Shown here piece after piece: positions 26,201 to 34,111 of a stretch of 43,256 bases of DNA (position 1 is its first letter; each line of letters starts with the position of its first letter). Location: positions 1-43,256 of the forward strand of contig BNVH01000022.1 in assembly GCA_025997955.1 (NCBI GenBank), given 5' to 3'. This DNA comes from Synergistales bacterium. Lineage in GTDB: Bacteria; Synergistota; Synergistia; Synergistales; Aminobacteriaceae. The position numbers and the translations under genes were made by a program. The notes under the pieces were generated by a model. That model did no database searches. It saw only the letters and a list, made by a program, of their open reading frames with translations, and had not been told where the DNA came from.

Positions 26201-27474
26201 CTTTCGGGCGAGTGTCCGACATCCGATTGATTCCGTCCGAAGTGTTGGGGCGACCACGCATTGATGTGGTAGTTCAGACGTCGGGGCAATTCCGCGACCT
26301 TGCCGCTTCGCGTTTGTCCCTGATAACAAGAGCCGTAGAAATGGCAGCGGTATCCGAAAACGACCGGTACGGTAATTATGTATCCGCAGGTACGACCGAA
26401 ATCGAACGGCAATTGGTAGAACAAGGCATTCCGCCTAAAAGTGCAAGGGAAATGTCCACCCTGCGAGTATTCGGCGGCATCAACGGAATGTACGGCACAG
26501 GTATTCAGGGAATGGTGACCAGCGGCGACAAATGGGAAAACGAGAAAGAAATCGCCGAAGTGTATATCCACAACATGGGCGCTGCTTACGGAGACGAAAA
26601 GGATTGGGGCAACTATCAGGAAGGGCTTCTTCGCGCTGCGCTTCACCATACGGATGTAGTCGTACAACCCCGCCAGAGTAATACCTGGGGCGCATTGAGT
26701 CTCGACCACGTCTTTGAATTTATGGGCGGACTGAACCTCTCCGTCCGCGAAGTAACCGGCAAAGACCCCGACGCTTATTTTGCCGACTATCGCAACCGCA
26801 ACAACGTGAAAATGCAGGAACTGAAAGAAGCCATCGGTGTAGAATCCCGTACAACCGTTTTTAATCCTGCCTATATCAAGGAAGTGATGAAAGGCAAAGC
26901 CTCAAGCGCCGCTCAAATAACGGAAGTAATCACAAACACTTACGGATGGAATGTGATGAAACCCGATGTGATTGATAACGAGATGTGGAACCAACTGTAT
27001 GACGTTTATGTGAAAGATTCGTACAATTTGGGCGTACAAGATTTCTTCAAGCAGGAAAATCCCGCAGCCATGCAGGAAATCACCGCCGTTATGATGGAAA
27101 CTGCTCGCAAAGGAATGTGGAAAGCGTCGGAACAACAATTAGCCGATATTGCCCAACTGCATACGGATTTGGTGAAAGAGTTCGGCGCAAGCGGCGCAGG
27201 ATTTTCCGGTTCCAATGCAAAATTGCAGGATTTTATCGCACAAAAAACAGACCTCCAATCGGCAGGCGAATACAGGCAGCAACTGCAAAAGATGAAAACA
27301 GCAGACGCTTCTTCGGATATTCAAAAGGATGGAACGGTGCTTAAAAAAGAGAGTATCTCGCAACTCGAAAACGGAGAGAAAAACTCTTTAAACGGAATCG
27401 TTACGGTAGCCATGATACTGGTGGGATTCGTGGGATTGCTGGTAGTGTTGCGGAAGAAACGGAAGCACAATTAA
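23245..27474 (+). CDS. membrane-anchored CobN/ChlH-family chelatase homologue (HmuS-like)
   Basis: Large-subunit homologue (1409 residues) of the cobalt/magnesium chelatase family, which insert metal into tetrapyrroles; the Bacteroidota HmuS branch is associated with haem use and iron release from haem. Family motifs: LHFGTHGSLEF (H548, H552, E556), HFYYYTIGNIGES, TLRVFGGINGMYGTGI, and QSNTWGALSLDHVFEFMGG. Unlike cytoplasmic CobN, it has a membrane anchor at each end: residues 8-24 (ISFIVLLAVVVGIAWTM) and about 1384-1402 (GIVTVAMILVGFVGLLVVL) followed by basic KKRKHN, so the body probably lies in the periplasm. A low-complexity Pro/Ser/Lys linker lies near residues 795-850. Residues 482-491 are encoded by a 28-bp palindrome. 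No HmuY, receptor, transporter or CobD/ChlI partner is nearby. Substrate and direction of reaction are inference. Confidence 0.85.
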   Translation: MTKRKQISFIVLLAVVVGIAWTMWNHTASTTRIALIDFQPFQKASLVKANTDKFIQFEEVSNDRLDKLKQYDFVLGFGMGMHITAEQRAQLQSATNKGIPLYIHAATNPENNICNIDSIRLKVVKDYLNNGNKKNYQSLARYIRQEIDGKRFFVNPPDSVFKTASDVLYHLDENESFENVPDYEAYLKKHNFYQENAPKIAIVGGLNDPFSGNRDNIDSLIVSLQRAGMNVYPLASAMKRLQFLKDIRPDAVLYFAHGRMIMGQADAAVDWLKAQNIPVFAPLTLLQSKEEWQSDPMGMFGGFMSQSIVMPELDGVIYPYVLNVQEIDNEGLYLFKAIPERLQAFTQIVNNFMTLRRKNNADKKLAVYYFKGAGQSTLTAQGLETVPALYNLLKRLKSEGYKVDNLPASESEFEKLLMTQGAVLSPYAEGAFDDYLKNGKPALIEKSEYESWIRQSLSDELYADVVNTYGEFPGQFMAVQTVGALRATPLLAVARIELGNIALLPQPMAGLGNDAFAIVHGAKSAPPHTYIGAYLWSQHAFKADAMLHFGTHGSLEFTPQKQVALSHNDWPDRLVGTVPHFYYYTIGNIGESMMAKRRSYATTISYLTPPFMESETRMQFKELQDKIRDYYKTDESAQAKASLAVKKIAVQMGLHRELRLDSVLTAPYTAADIERIEDFSEEIANEKMTGSLYISGIPYSGEKIRSTVLAMTADPIAYSLAALDKQRDKTTEQQLKNKVFFTKQYLEPAKTLVNKVLNGAKVNDALICAMAHVQQEDLNKAKTILAPRQRSMSAMFSESSPPKSSDNKKSSGGGHPSWIPKIGKHQNTPAEAEKPQAKPETPSVEYSKEQKDWARAIVEVERMVNNIVNYRNMLEQSPEKEFQALLNAFSGGYIAPSSGGDAVANPNAIPTGRNLYSINAEATPSEVAWDKGVSLVNATLEQYKQQHDEYPQKVSYTFWSSEFIESEGTTIAQVLYMLGIEPVRDAFGRVSDIRLIPSEVLGRPRIDVVVQTSGQFRDLAASRLSLITRAVEMAAVSENDRYGNYVSAGTTEIERQLVEQGIPPKSAREMSTLRVFGGINGMYGTGIQGMVTSGDKWENEKEIAEVYIHNMGAAYGDEKDWGNYQEGLLRAALHHTDVVVQPRQSNTWGALSLDHVFEFMGGLNLSVREVTGKDPDAYFADYRNRNNVKMQELKEAIGVESRTTVFNPAYIKEVMKGKASSAAQITEVITNTYGWNVMKPDVIDNEMWNQLYDVYVKDSYNLGVQDFFKQENPAAMQEITAVMMETARKGMWKASEQQLADIAQLHTDLVKEFGASGAGFSGSNAKLQDFIAQKTDLQSAGEYRQQLQKMKTADASSDIQKDGTVLKKESISQLENGEKNSLNGIVTVAMILVGFVGLLVVLRKKRKHN
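24688..24715. repeat. perfect 28-bp palindrome inside the chelatase reading frame
   Basis: GTAGGGGCGTTGCG is followed directly by its exact reverse complement with no loop. It encodes VGALRATPL in frame, between two stretches that look like family sequence (FPGQFMAVQT and AVARIELGNIALLPQP). Its GC content is far above the flanks. It looks like a small mobile palindromic element that landed in frame in a surface loop. Confidence 0.85.
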
Positions 27475-27548
27475 TTATTGAGATGAAAGTTGAGGATGGA
27501 AAGCGTAGAATAATGGACACAAAAAAATCACGAAATGAAAAAATGTGT

Positions 27549-27556
27549 ATCTTTGC
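27549..27556 (+). promoter_or_regulatory. -7 element before the broken DUF3990 gene
   Basis: TATCTTTG matches TAnnTTTG about 100 bases before the remnant's ATG; no clear -33. It may still fire into the decayed region. Confidence 0.45.
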
Positions 27557-27659
27557 AAGAGTTTTCAACGTAAAAAACATTGGGCGTTGCACACTGATAA
27601 TGTGTTTTATACCCTAAACAATATTATGAAATATGCTATAAAAATGGAGGACAACGCTA

Positions 27660-27808
27660 ATGCAAGTGTTTCACGGAAGTTATACGGAAATTGATTTGTC
27701 AAAAACGCACCTGAATAGAGATTTACACAACTTGCCGATACGGAAACCAAACTATACGAAAAAACCAGGTAAAAAATCTACCAAATGCTAAAAAAAGAGT
27801 TGAATTAA
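27660..27808 (+). pseudogene. remnant of a DUF3990 gene fused to a small-partner tail
   Basis: The ATG at 27660 follows a Shine-Dalgarno-like GGAGG and opens a 43-codon frame whose start, MQVFHGSYTEIDLSKTHLNR, matches the N-terminus of DUF3990 proteins (about 150-170 residues when whole). After about 20 residues the similarity ends. In another frame the following bases read FTQLADTETKLYEKT and, after a stop, IYQMLKKELN, which resembles the C-terminus of the small DUF3791-type protein often found beside DUF3990. The simplest reading is a deletion joining the start of one gene to the end of its neighbour. The function of the intact pair is not known to me. Confidence 0.5.
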
Positions 27809-27864
27809 AAAAAAATAAAAATGCAAACACCTGAAAAATATTGTAAATAAAATACCATAGAACA

Positions 27865-28056
27865 ATGAAAGTAAAAGATTATTACAATGCCGATTGCGCA
27901 AAATTATTGTCTCAAAAAATTAAAACGGTATTTTCCGATTTTAACGAAAAGGCATTTATAAAATATGTGAATAAAAATGTACCGGATAAAGAATTTTCTG
28001 AACGAATGGATGTTTTTGCCAACTCTCTATCGCTCAACCTGAAAAAAGTATCATAA
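27865..28056 (+). pseudogene. truncated N-terminus resembling an AlkC-type DNA alkylation repair protein
   Basis: A 63-codon frame (MKVKDYYNADCAKLLSQKIK, then TVFSDFNEKAFIKYVNKNVP, ending ERMDVFANSLSLNL) that resembles the first 60 residues of HEAT-like AlkC-family repair proteins, which run to over 200 residues. A stop at 28054-28056 cuts it off and no convincing continuation is seen in any frame over the next 190 bases. It may be a dead fragment; a genuine small protein cannot be excluded. Confidence 0.4.
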
Positions 28057-28382
28057 TCAATCCCTGAGGAACGGAAAATATCCAACTACTTTTTTACTGT
28101 GTTACGAACTAATCCGACTTTACTGCTAATGCTTCGTGAGCAATTTCACTGACCATGAAGCCGAATGATTAATTTAATCTTGTTCATCGTAATTTTTTTA
28201 TTAGACATTAATTGGGGGAGAGAACGATATATCCGATCTTCTCTTCACAAAAAAACAAAAAAATCATGCAAAAACAAGAGATGATTTATCCTGTTTTGGA
28301 ATGGGGCAATTGGGCTTGGCGGAGGGGGGAAATTTGCTCCGGTTTTTCCACGTATAGCCACAAATGGAACAGATAAACCGGT
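28057..28382. other. non-coding stretch within the decayed region
   Basis: No recognisable gene. A short plus-strand stretch (around 28085-28145, reading FFTVLRTNPTLLLMLREQF) is protein-like but unplaced and may be a further scrap of the broken gene before it. Confidence 0.4.
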
Positions 28383-28666
28383 AAATTTGGAAACTCCTGT
28401 TAAGAATACAAAGCGAAGATGTTCGTCGGCAGCTTTCAGCACTTGATAAAATCCATGTAGCGCCTTTTTATTGGATTCCATAATTTCTGTATCCAACATA
28501 TTGTCCAGAATAGCCTTATCGTATTCGTCTATTAAGACCGGTAGGATAGATGTAGTTTCATTATCAGTTCGGCAAAATGGTATATTACTTCTGTCTTATC
28601 TACATAGAGATAATTTTTTCTACGCAATTTCTCAAACGACTGTATTCCAATGGGTAAATTTTGCAT
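28383..28666 (-). pseudogene. internally deleted AAA-ATPase/PD-(D/E)XK family protein
   Basis: The ATG at 28666 starts MQNLPIGIQSFEKLRRKNYL and YVDKTEVIYHFAELI, the conserved beginning of the AAA-ATPase-like family (normally over 500 residues, with a C-terminal DUF1703 nuclease-like part). Where the Walker A segment should follow, the frame changes and PVLIDEYDKAILDN (Walker B) appears, then NKKALHGFYQVLKAADEHLR and FVFLTGVSKF, after which similarity ends. So the Walker A region and the whole C-terminal half are missing. The gene still has a matching promoter at 28683-28714. Confidence 0.7.
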
Positions 28667-28682
28667 CACTTTCGATTTTTGA

Positions 28683-28714
28683 CAAAGGTACAAAATAATT
28701 TTAGAAATTGCCAA
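28683..28714 (-). promoter_or_regulatory. promoter of the deleted AAA-ATPase gene
   Basis: On the minus strand TTG (28712-28714) and TACCTTTG (28683-28690) are 21 bases apart, 16 bases before the remnant's ATG. It lies just behind the stop of the histidine kinase gene. Confidence 0.5.
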
Positions 28715-28717
28715 TCC

Positions 28718-29935
28718 TTATTTCTCCGCTAACTTCTTCAACTCAATCCGAAAAGTAGTCCCAATCCCCAATTCCGATTTATAGACATAGATTTTCCCTT
28801 TGTGATAAGACTCAATGATGCGTTTCACCAGCGACAACCCCAAGCCCCATCCCCTTTGTTTGGTGGTATAGCCGGGATGAAATACGGCGTCGAATTTGGA
28901 TTTGGGAATTCCTTTTCCGGTATCCGAGATGTCTAAAAATACTTTTTGCCCCCTGTCTTGTGCGGAAATAGAAATCTCGCCTTGTCCGTCCATCGCATCA
29001 ACGGCATTTTTGACGAGGTTTTCAATAATCCATCCGAACAGAGATTCGTTCATCAACACATATATGGCTTCTTCGGGGAAATGGATGAAAATACTGACTT
29101 TGGAGGAAATTCGCCGTCCCATGTATTCAACGGCGTTGCTAACGGCAAGATGCAGGTTGACATTTTCCGGGTCGGGATTGGAACCGATTTTGGAGAAACG
29201 TTCGGCTATGGTTTTCAGTCGTTGCACGTCTTTGTCTATTTCATTCAAAAGTTTGGGGTCTATTTTCTTTCCTTTCAGGTACTCCACCCAGGCCATCAAC
29301 GACGAAATAGGCGTTCCCAACTGGTGGGCGGTTTCTTTGGATAAGCCCACCCAAACGCGGTTTTGTTCTGCCTTTTGGGTACTGTTTAAGGCAAGGAAAG
29401 AAATGATGATAAAAATAAAAACGACCGTCAATTGTATGAAAGGAAATGTTTGAAGTTGTTTCAAAACACTCGAATCTTCATAATAAACATACTGGAAGTC
29501 TTCATCCAATTTCATTTCAATGCGGTTGTGGTTTTTTGCGAACTTTTCTACTTTCTTTTTTAGGTATTTGTCTGGATTTTGTTCCGGGACTTTGATATTT
29601 CGATGGTCAAGCACATTGCCGGAATCATTGGTAACGATGACGGGGATAGTCACATTTCCCTCAGTCAATTTTGAGAGTAAAACATCGTAATTACTTATCA
29701 ATTTAGAATATAATTGATTTTCATTGTCGGATTCATCCGTATTCGTAGTTTCTAAAAGCGTTTGTGAGTAAAGTAATGTGACCGATTCCGCCCAAATTTC
29801 AATCTTTTTACGCTCTTCTTCTTTCAATTTATTGACAAGCGAATTCGTCACCCAAACAGAAGCAATTGCAATAATCACCGCCGTAATGATGAAAAAATAC
29901 CGGAATGTTTTCCCCGATCTGTATTCGTTTGCCAT
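28718..29935 (-). CDS. membrane sensor histidine kinase
   Basis: Two-component sensor kinase (405 residues). Two membrane segments, about residues 12-30 and 164-184, frame a periplasmic sensing domain of about 130 residues that I do not recognise. The cytoplasmic part holds the phospho-acceptor His H204 in KETAHQLGTPISSL, followed by the ATPase domain with N box ENLVKNAVDAMDG, G1 box DTGKGIP, and G2 box GWGLGLSLVKR. No HAMP domain is evident. No response regulator gene is nearby. It begins nine bases after the exonuclease gene and is probably the last gene of the speA-xth operon. Confidence 0.92.
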   Translation of the reverse strand: MANEYRSGKTFRYFFIITAVIIAIASVWVTNSLVNKLKEEERKKIEIWAESVTLLYSQTLLETTNTDESDNENQLYSKLISNYDVLLSKLTEGNVTIPVIVTNDSGNVLDHRNIKVPEQNPDKYLKKKVEKFAKNHNRIEMKLDEDFQYVYYEDSSVLKQLQTFPFIQLTVVFIFIIISFLALNSTQKAEQNRVWVGLSKETAHQLGTPISSLMAWVEYLKGKKIDPKLLNEIDKDVQRLKTIAERFSKIGSNPDPENVNLHLAVSNAVEYMGRRISSKVSIFIHFPEEAIYVLMNESLFGWIIENLVKNAVDAMDGQGEISISAQDRGQKVFLDISDTGKGIPKSKFDAVFHPGYTTKQRGWGLGLSLVKRIIESYHKGKIYVYKSELGIGTTFRIELKKLAEK

Positions 29936-29944
29936 ATTTGTTAA

Positions 29945-30709
29945 TCACTTTATTTCTACTACAACCGGCGCATGGTCGGAAAAAACAACCTCCGGATAAA
30001 TAGCCGTATTTGCCAAACGACCTTTCAATGCTTCCGTAACAATGTGATAATCAATTCGCCAACCCATATTCCGTTCCCGTGCGCCTGCACGAAAACTCCA
30101 CCAACTGTACTGATTAGGCTCTGTATTGAATTCGCGGAACGAATCAACAAAACCAAATGCAATCAGCCGGTCAAACCATTCCCGTTCTTCGGGTAAAAAA
30201 CCGGAAACACCGGCGTGTCGTTCCGGGTGATTGATGTCGATGGGCTTGTGACAGATATTGTAGTCGCCACAAACCACAAGATTCGGTCGTTCCTTGCGCA
30301 ATTCCAACAAATACGTGGTAAAGGCTTCCAGAAACTCCATTTTGACTGCCTGCCGCACATCGCCGGTCGTTCCCGAAGGAATGTATGCACAAACCACCGT
30401 AAGATCGCCAAAATCGGCGCGGACAACCCGTCCTTCGCTGTCGAAAACCGGAAGTTTCAGTCCGATGGAATAATAATCCGGCTTTACTTTGCTGAAAATC
30501 GCCACACCGCTATATCCCTTTTTTACTGCGGAATGAATCAGTTGCGATTCATAACCCAGACTTTGAAAGGTAAAAGTATCGATTTGTTCGGGCTGCGCTT
30601 TCGTTTCCTGCACGCAAAAAACATCGGGGCTTTCCTTTTCCAACCAGTCGAAAAGGCCTTTGCTCGCTGCCGAACGGATGCCATTTAAATTAAAAGAAAT
30701 TATTTTCAT
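29945..30709 (-). CDS. xth: exodeoxyribonuclease III / AP endonuclease
   Basis: Mg-dependent repair nuclease of the exonuclease III family (254 residues), cutting DNA at abasic sites. Active-site signatures are complete: SFNLNGIR (N7), CVQETKAQ (E35, metal ligand), AYIPSG (Y108), CGDYNICH (D148, N150), WRIDYH and FSDHAPV (D243, H244). The ATG at 30709 is chosen over a longer frame because MKIISFN is the standard family start and the ATG overlaps the speA stop as ATGA. Second gene in the operon. Confidence 0.95.
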   Translation of the reverse strand: MKIISFNLNGIRSAASKGLFDWLEKESPDVFCVQETKAQPEQIDTFTFQSLGYESQLIHSAVKKGYSGVAIFSKVKPDYYSIGLKLPVFDSEGRVVRADFGDLTVVCAYIPSGTTGDVRQAVKMEFLEAFTTYLLELRKERPNLVVCGDYNICHKPIDINHPERHAGVSGFLPEEREWFDRLIAFGFVDSFREFNTEPNQYSWWSFRAGARERNMGWRIDYHIVTEALKGRLANTAIYPEVVFSDHAPVVVEIK

Positions 30710-32598
30710 TCCAAATAAGTATATCCATAAAGTCCTGAACGGTAATTGGAAAGAAATTCCCTTCCTTCTTCCACCGTAATTTTGCCTTCTTTCATTGAGG
30801 TCGTCACCCACGATTCTACCGTGCGCACCAATTTTTTTGGACTGTATTGTACGTATTCCAATACATCGGCAATGGTTTCTCCGTCGATAATCTGTTCAAT
30901 ATCGTAATTATCTTTGTTGACGGAAATATGTACGGCATTCGTATCGCCGAACAAATTATGTAAATCGCCCAAAATTTCCTGATAAGCACCCACCAGAAAT
31001 ACGCCAATGTAGTAAGGTTCTTTTCGGTTCAAAGCATGTACAGGCAAATGATAGGTGTAGTTTTTCATATTGATGAAATTGTCAATCTTTCCATCCGAAT
31101 CGCAGGTAATATCCTGAAGGGATGCAGTACGACCGGGTTTTTCGTCCAAACGGGAAATCGGAACAATGGGAAATACCTGATCAATCGCCCACGAGTCGGG
31201 CAAGGATTGGAACAGCGAGAAGTTGCAAAAATATTTATCCGGCAACATCTTGGAAATTTTCCGAAGTTCCTCCGGCGCATGTTTCATATCCATCGCCATC
31301 TGATAAACTTCCCGCGCAATAGACCAGTAAAGTTTTTCAACTTGTGCGCGCGTTACCAAATCCACCAAGCCGAGGCTGAATAAATCGAGCGATTCTTCGC
31401 GAATTTGTTGGGCATCGTGCCAGGTCTCTATCAGGCGGGGCTGATTCATTTCGTCCCACAATTTATACAGTTCTCTCACCAATTCGTGTGCGTCTTCGGG
31501 CAGTTCTTCGTCTTCGCCCCATTCGGGCAAGGTTGTCGTTTCCAAGACTTGAAAAACGAGGACGGAATGATGCGCCGTCAACGAACGTCCTGATTCGGTG
31601 ATGATATTCGGTTGCGGAATGTTGTTTTTCACACAGACATCAACCAAAGTCGAAATGGAGTCATTGACATATTCCTGAATGGAATAGTTCATGCTGCTTT
31701 CGCTTCCAGACGAACGGGTTCCATCGTAATCGACACCCAGACCTCCGCCAATATCCACAAAATCAACCGAATAACCAAGATTGCGCAACTGCACGTAAAA
31801 TTGCGACGCTTCACGAAGGGCGTTTTTAATGCGACGAATTTTGGTCACCTGACTGCCGATGTGGAAATGGATAAGTTTCAGACAATCTTCCATCTTGTTC
31901 TTTTCCAAAAAATCAAGCGCTTCGAGAAGTTCGCTGGACGACAATCCGAATTTGCTGACGTCTCCGCCCGAATCTTCCCATTTGCCGCTTCCCGCGCTGG
32001 CTAATTTGATGCGGATACCGATGTTGGGTCGAATTTTTATTTTCTTGGCCAATTCGGCAACTAATCTCAATTCGTTGAGCTTTTCCACCACGATAAAAAT
32101 CCGCTTACCCATTTTTTGCGCCAAAAGCGCCAATTGGATGTATGCTTCGTCTTTATAACCGTTGCAGATAATCAGCGAATCCGAACTGGTATTGATAGCC
32201 AAAACCGCGTGAAGTTCCGGTTTGGATCCGGCTTCCAATCCGATATTGAATTTTTTTCCATGGCTGACAATTTCTTCAACCACTTGCCGCATTTGATTAA
32301 CTTTAATCGGATAGATGATAAAGTTTTGAGCCTCGTATTTGTATTCTTCAGCCGCTACTTTGAAACAACTGGAAATTTTCTCAATCCGGTTGTCCAATAT
32401 ATCTGAGAAACGCAACAATACAGGCGCTTCCACGTCGCGAAGCATCAATTCGTCCATCAATTCTCTCAAATCGACTTGCGCTCCTCCTTTTTTAGGTGTA
32501 ACCGTAATATGTCCTTTTTCGTTGATGGAAAAATAATCCAATCCCCAACCATGAATGTTGTATAATTCGGCTGAATCCTCTACCCGCCACTTTCTCAT
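30706..32598 (-). CDS. speA: biosynthetic arginine decarboxylase
   Basis: PLP enzyme of the alanine-racemase-fold decarboxylase class (630 residues, the usual SpeA length) that turns arginine into agmatine, the first step to putrescine and spermidine. The PLP-binding lysine is K99 in IIYPIKVNQMRQV; other family stretches are FNIGLEAGSKPEL, LIHFHIGSQ, VDIGGGLGVDYDG and TESGRSLTAHH. First gene of an operon with xth and the sensor kinase. The upstream region holds only an imperfect -7 (TAATTTCG, minus strand 32637-32644). No agmatine-processing gene is in the window. Confidence 0.95.
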   Translation of the reverse strand: MRKWRVEDSAELYNIHGWGLDYFSINEKGHITVTPKKGGAQVDLRELMDELMLRDVEAPVLLRFSDILDNRIEKISSCFKVAAEEYKYEAQNFIIYPIKVNQMRQVVEEIVSHGKKFNIGLEAGSKPELHAVLAINTSSDSLIICNGYKDEAYIQLALLAQKMGKRIFIVVEKLNELRLVAELAKKIKIRPNIGIRIKLASAGSGKWEDSGGDVSKFGLSSSELLEALDFLEKNKMEDCLKLIHFHIGSQVTKIRRIKNALREASQFYVQLRNLGYSVDFVDIGGGLGVDYDGTRSSGSESSMNYSIQEYVNDSISTLVDVCVKNNIPQPNIITESGRSLTAHHSVLVFQVLETTTLPEWGEDEELPEDAHELVRELYKLWDEMNQPRLIETWHDAQQIREESLDLFSLGLVDLVTRAQVEKLYWSIAREVYQMAMDMKHAPEELRKISKMLPDKYFCNFSLFQSLPDSWAIDQVFPIVPISRLDEKPGRTASLQDITCDSDGKIDNFINMKNYTYHLPVHALNRKEPYYIGVFLVGAYQEILGDLHNLFGDTNAVHISVNKDNYDIEQIIDGETIADVLEYVQYSPKKLVRTVESWVTTSMKEGKITVEEGREFLSNYRSGLYGYTYLE

Positions 32599-32675
32599 TT
32601 TTTTGTACTTAATTTAGAAATTGAAAAATCAGGCGCGAAATTACGAAAAAATACTCGTATTATAAATAAATTGTT

Positions 32676-32683
32676 TACTTTTG
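32676..32683 (+). promoter_or_regulatory. -7 element for the Gfo/Idh/MocA gene
   Basis: TACTTTTG matches TAnnTTTG 50 bases before the ATG at 32734; no clear -33. Confidence 0.5.
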
Positions 32684-32733
32684 TGAATTAGTTTAAAAAG
32701 AATTACAGTTTTTAACATTTAATAGTACAATCA

Positions 32734-34086
32734 ATGGAAAATAGACTTACAAGAAGGCGCTTTTTGAAGAATTCGGCCATGAGCGCTGCCGGATTGTTAT
32801 TCATCCCTGCTTTCAGTGGATGTAAAAAAGCATCCACCCCTGCCGAGGTTACTGATACAACAGCGAAAGTAGATCAGAATCTCAGAAAAATCGGATTTAT
32901 CGGTTTGGGGCGACAAGCCATGCACTTGTTGAACGGATTTATCCAAATCAAAGGCGTACAGGTTGTTGCCGGTGCGGACGTTTATGGAGTAAAAAGAGAA
33001 CGTTTTCTGCGTCGTGTCAACAAATTCAACCGGGAATCTACCGATGAAGCTTTGAAAGCCATCAAAGTAGATGTTTACGAAGATTATCATGAAATTTTGA
33101 AACGAGACGACATCAACACCGTTGTCATCGCAGTTCCTGATTTCTGGCATGCTTATATTGCCATTGAAGCTTGTAAACGGAAGAAAGACATCTATCTTGA
33201 AAAACCGTTGACCTTTACCGTTCACGAAGGTAAACAGTTGATAAAAGCGGTTCGGGAAAACAAAGTGGTATTGGCTGTTGGTAGTCAACAACGTTCTTCT
33301 TCCGAATTTAAACATGCAGTAAAAATTGTTCAAAGCGGCAAATTGGGTAAAATCAAGGAAGTAAAAGCATTTGTCGGAGCGCCTCCCGTTCCCTACGATT
33401 TGCCGGAAGAAACTTTACCTGCCGATTTGAACTGGAAACTGTGGTTAGGCCCGACACCGCCCATTCACTACAATTCCCAATTAGACCCGATCATCACTGT
33501 TGACCCGGAAGATAATGAACACCTCTGGGGCGCTTGGAGATGGTACAAAGAAACCGGCGGCGGATTCACAACCGACTGGGGTGCGCATGTATTCGATATT
33601 GCTCAATGGGGATTGGGTATGGACAAAAACGGCCCTGTTAAAGTCATTCCGCCCGGAAAAGAAGGCGCCAAGTTTTTAACCTATATCTATGAAAATGGAA
33701 CGGTTATGACCGAAGAACCTTGGGATGACAAGAAAAATAAAGGCTGTAAATTCATAGGTGAAAACGGATGGATTGAAGTAGCCAGAGGTTATTATCAAGC
33801 TTCCAATCCGGAATGGATGCCCGAAACTGAAAAGAAAGACGACGGCACTCCTTACGAAACCAGCGTCGGTCACCAGGAAGATTTCATCATCGCCTGCCGC
33901 GAACGGAAAGACCCTGTTGTCCCCGTAGAAATCGGACACAGTTCCTGCACCGTATGCAACATCGGAAACATCGCATACGACTTGAACCGCGCTTTGAAAT
34001 GGGATCCGAAAAATCAGCAGTTTATTGATGACCCGGAAGCAAATGCTAAATTAACAAGAACTTATGCTCCCGGATTTTCAGTTTAA
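32734..34086 (+). CDS. Tat-exported Gfo/Idh/MocA-family oxidoreductase, probable lipoprotein
   Basis: NAD(P)-dependent sugar or cyclitol oxidoreductase family member (450 residues). The N-terminus has a twin-arginine signal (TRRRFLKNSAMSAAG) ending in a lipobox-like FSGC (C30), so it is folded in the cytoplasm with cofactor and then exported, likely lipid-anchored. The Rossmann motif GFIGLGRQA (residues 54-62) and the catalytic-region EKP (156-158, LEKPLTF) are clear; the C-terminal half has DWGAHVFDIAQWGLGM. Substrate unknown. Exported members include the GH109 glycosidases that use a bound NAD; this one does not obviously carry the GH109 pattern, so a redox or glycosidase role on a sugar is open. 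Confidence 0.88.
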   Translation: MENRLTRRRFLKNSAMSAAGLLFIPAFSGCKKASTPAEVTDTTAKVDQNLRKIGFIGLGRQAMHLLNGFIQIKGVQVVAGADVYGVKRERFLRRVNKFNRESTDEALKAIKVDVYEDYHEILKRDDINTVVIAVPDFWHAYIAIEACKRKKDIYLEKPLTFTVHEGKQLIKAVRENKVVLAVGSQQRSSSEFKHAVKIVQSGKLGKIKEVKAFVGAPPVPYDLPEETLPADLNWKLWLGPTPPIHYNSQLDPIITVDPEDNEHLWGAWRWYKETGGGFTTDWGAHVFDIAQWGLGMDKNGPVKVIPPGKEGAKFLTYIYENGTVMTEEPWDDKKNKGCKFIGENGWIEVARGYYQASNPEWMPETEKKDDGTPYETSVGHQEDFIIACRERKDPVVPVEIGHSSCTVCNIGNIAYDLNRALKWDPKNQQFIDDPEANAKLTRTYAPGFSV

Positions 34087-34111
34087 TCTGTATTAGCAAT
34101 TATACTGTTTG

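Noticed and set aside
26047..26709. A 220-codon minus-strand frame within the chelatase gene
   Set aside because: Antisense to conserved family motifs; no independent evidence of coding.
32637..32644. Promoter -7 (TAATTTCG) for speA
   Set aside because: One mismatch in the invariant TTTG part and no -33 at the right distance, so not listed as a feature.
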